Shown here piece by piece: positions 5,700-6,555 of a DNA stretch of 6,555 nucleotides (the first letter of the stretch is position 1; each line of letters starts with the position of its first letter). The position numbers and the translations under genes were made by a program. The stretch is from JBCDCU01 sp039180865 (GTDB lineage: Bacteria; Pseudomonadota; Alphaproteobacteria; Rhizobiales; JACESI01). The DNA is taken from contig JBCDCZ010000256.1 in NCBI GenBank assembly GCA_039180865.1, forward strand, positions 1 through 6,555, written 5' to 3'. The notes beneath the pieces were generated by a model. It saw only the letters and a list, made by a program, of their open reading frames with translations, was not told where the DNA came from and searched no databases.

Positions 5700-6482
5700 T
5701 TAAAACTCATAGCCGGGCGGAGGCACATCGTTGGTTTTTTCCTTTGATTTGCAAAGGTCGGCGATTACGCAGACATCGCATTTCGGCTTCCGGGCTACGC
5801 AGATATACCGCCCGTGCAGAATGAGCCAATGATGAGCATGAAGCTTAATATCATCCGGAATGATGCGGTGAAAGGCGTCTTCGACATCGTTTGGGATCTT
5901 GCCGGGTGCCATTTTCATTCGGTTGCCGATCCTGAAAAGATGGGTATCGACCGCGATCGTCAATTCCTGAAACGCCATATTGCGCACGACATTGGCAGTC
6001 TTTCGGCCAACGCCCGGCAGGGTTTCAAGATAATCCTGATCGTTCGGCACCTCGCCGCTATGTTCGGCAATCAGACGTTCTGAGAGGGCGATCACGTTCT
6101 TGGCCTTCGCTTTGTATAGACCGATCGTTTTGATGTAGTCGCGCACCCGTTCTTCCCCGAGCGCAAGCATTTTGTCAGGCGTATCTGCAATCTTGAAAAG
6201 ATCCTTCGTTGCTTTGTTGACGCCGGCATCTGTTGCCTGAGCGGAAAGGACAACGGCCACAAGCAGGGTGTAAGTGTTCACATGGTCCAGTTCGCCACGC
6301 GGTTCGGGATTTTGCTTCTCGAGCCGCTTGAAAATATGACGGACCTCCGCTTCAGAATAGATCCGCCGCGGCGCACGTTTTTTCTTCCGCAGGGCTGGCT
6401 TTGAATTGGTGCGCGGCGTTTTTTCTGCCGATTTTGCGGCATTTTTGCGCGGAGCGGATTTATCGGCCTTGGTGACTGCCAT
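5700..6482 (-). CDS. nth: Endonuclease III (DNA glycosylase/AP lyase) Nth
   Basis: Endonuclease III is a base-excision repair enzyme that removes oxidised pyrimidines (such as thymine glycol) and nicks at abasic sites by beta-elimination. The 260-residue protein has the helix-hairpin-helix LPGVGRKTA (155-163) with catalytic lysine K161 (E. coli K120), catalytic aspartate D179 in VDTHLFRIGNR (E. coli D138), and a C-terminal 4Fe-4S cluster motif C228-X6-C235-X2-C238-X5-C244. VLSAQATDAGVNKAT (78-92) matches the family's conserved N-terminal helix. E. coli Nth has 211 residues. The excess is mainly a ~40-residue Lys/Arg/Ala-rich N-terminal extension that looks disordered and could aid DNA binding. 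ATG 6482 is the first start in this frame with continuous coding, but its Shine-Dalgarno (AGAAG) is weak. All active-site and cluster residues are present. Confidence 0.97.
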   Translation of the reverse strand: MAVTKADKSAPRKNAAKSAEKTPRTNSKPALRKKKRAPRRIYSEAEVRHIFKRLEKQNPEPRGELDHVNTYTLLVAVVLSAQATDAGVNKATKDLFKIADTPDKMLALGEERVRDYIKTIGLYKAKAKNVIALSERLIAEHSGEVPNDQDYLETLPGVGRKTANVVRNMAFQELTIAVDTHLFRIGNRMKMAPGKIPNDVEDAFHRIIPDDIKLHAHHWLILHGRYICVARKPKCDVCVIADLCKSKEKTNDVPPPGYEF

Positions 6483-6555
6483 TTGCTTCTATACTCATAT
6501 GGTGATGGAGCGATATCTAACCCCTCAAGGCGACAGCGCAAAGTCGTGTACGCCA
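6483..6555. other. Upstream flank of nth, no gene supported
   Basis: These 73 bases probably contain the nth leader and perhaps its promoter. Candidate -35/-10 pairs on the minus strand (such as TTGCGC, 16 nt, TAGATA) match too poorly to call. A plus-strand frame from an ATG at 6499 stays open to the edge but has no Shine-Dalgarno and no recognisable product. Two minus-strand frames carry short open stretches from the edge that end in stops (near 6518 and 6526) and could be the tail of an upstream gene, but this cannot be decided. Confidence 0.4.

Noticed and set aside
6499..6555. Start of a plus-strand gene divergent from nth
   Set aside because: Only 19 codons are visible, with no Shine-Dalgarno and no recognisable sequence.

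Overview
The window carries most of a carbon-phosphorus (C-P) lyase operon for using phosphonates as a phosphorus source, its divergent regulator, and two housekeeping-type genes. Gene content and order (phnGHIJKL with phnF divergent, next to a stand-alone Lrp/AsnC ligand-binding protein and nth), moderately high GC and E. coli-like but clearly diverged Phn proteins suggest an alphaproteobacterium, most likely of the Rhizobiales/Hyphomicrobiales. The genus cannot be fixed from this sequence alone.

Layout. Positions 1-4464 (minus strand) encode, in transcription order, phnG, phnH, phnI, phnJ, phnK and phnL. phnL is cut by the left edge after 187 codons. The six genes are packed with 4-nt overlaps (phnG/H, phnI/J, phnJ/K) or 3-nt gaps (phnH/I, phnK/L), so they almost certainly form one polycistronic unit. 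The rest of the pathway (phnM, phnN or other processing genes, and the phnCDE transporter) is not in the window. Positions 4465-4586 are the phnG/phnF divergent control region, with a good PhoB-box candidate pointing at phnG and a weaker inverted-repeat candidate for the PhnF operator. Positions 4587-5339 (plus strand) encode PhnF, a GntR/HutC-family repressor. Positions 5388-5639 (minus) encode an 83-residue stand-alone Lrp/AsnC ligand-binding (RAM) protein, convergent with phnF. Positions 5700-6482 (minus) encode endonuclease III (Nth). The last 73 bases hold no gene I can support.

How the genes work together. By analogy with the E. coli system, PhnG, H, I and J form the core complex. PhnI with G, H and L attaches the phosphonate to ribose in place of adenine of ATP. 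PhnJ, a radical-SAM iron-sulfur enzyme, later breaks the C-P bond. PhnK and PhnL are ABC-type ATPases that dock on the core rather than drive transport. The Pho-box candidate suggests induction by phosphate starvation, and PhnF suggests a second layer that senses a phosphonate or pathway metabolite. Nth (base-excision repair) and the RAM protein appear to be unrelated flanking genes.

I see no evidence of a wholly new system. The most noteworthy sequence-level observations are a 7-bp hairpin carrying the phnJ Shine-Dalgarno in its loop exactly at the phnI/phnJ junction, the Pho-box candidate, and an inverted repeat just upstream of the RAM-protein ribosome-binding site.
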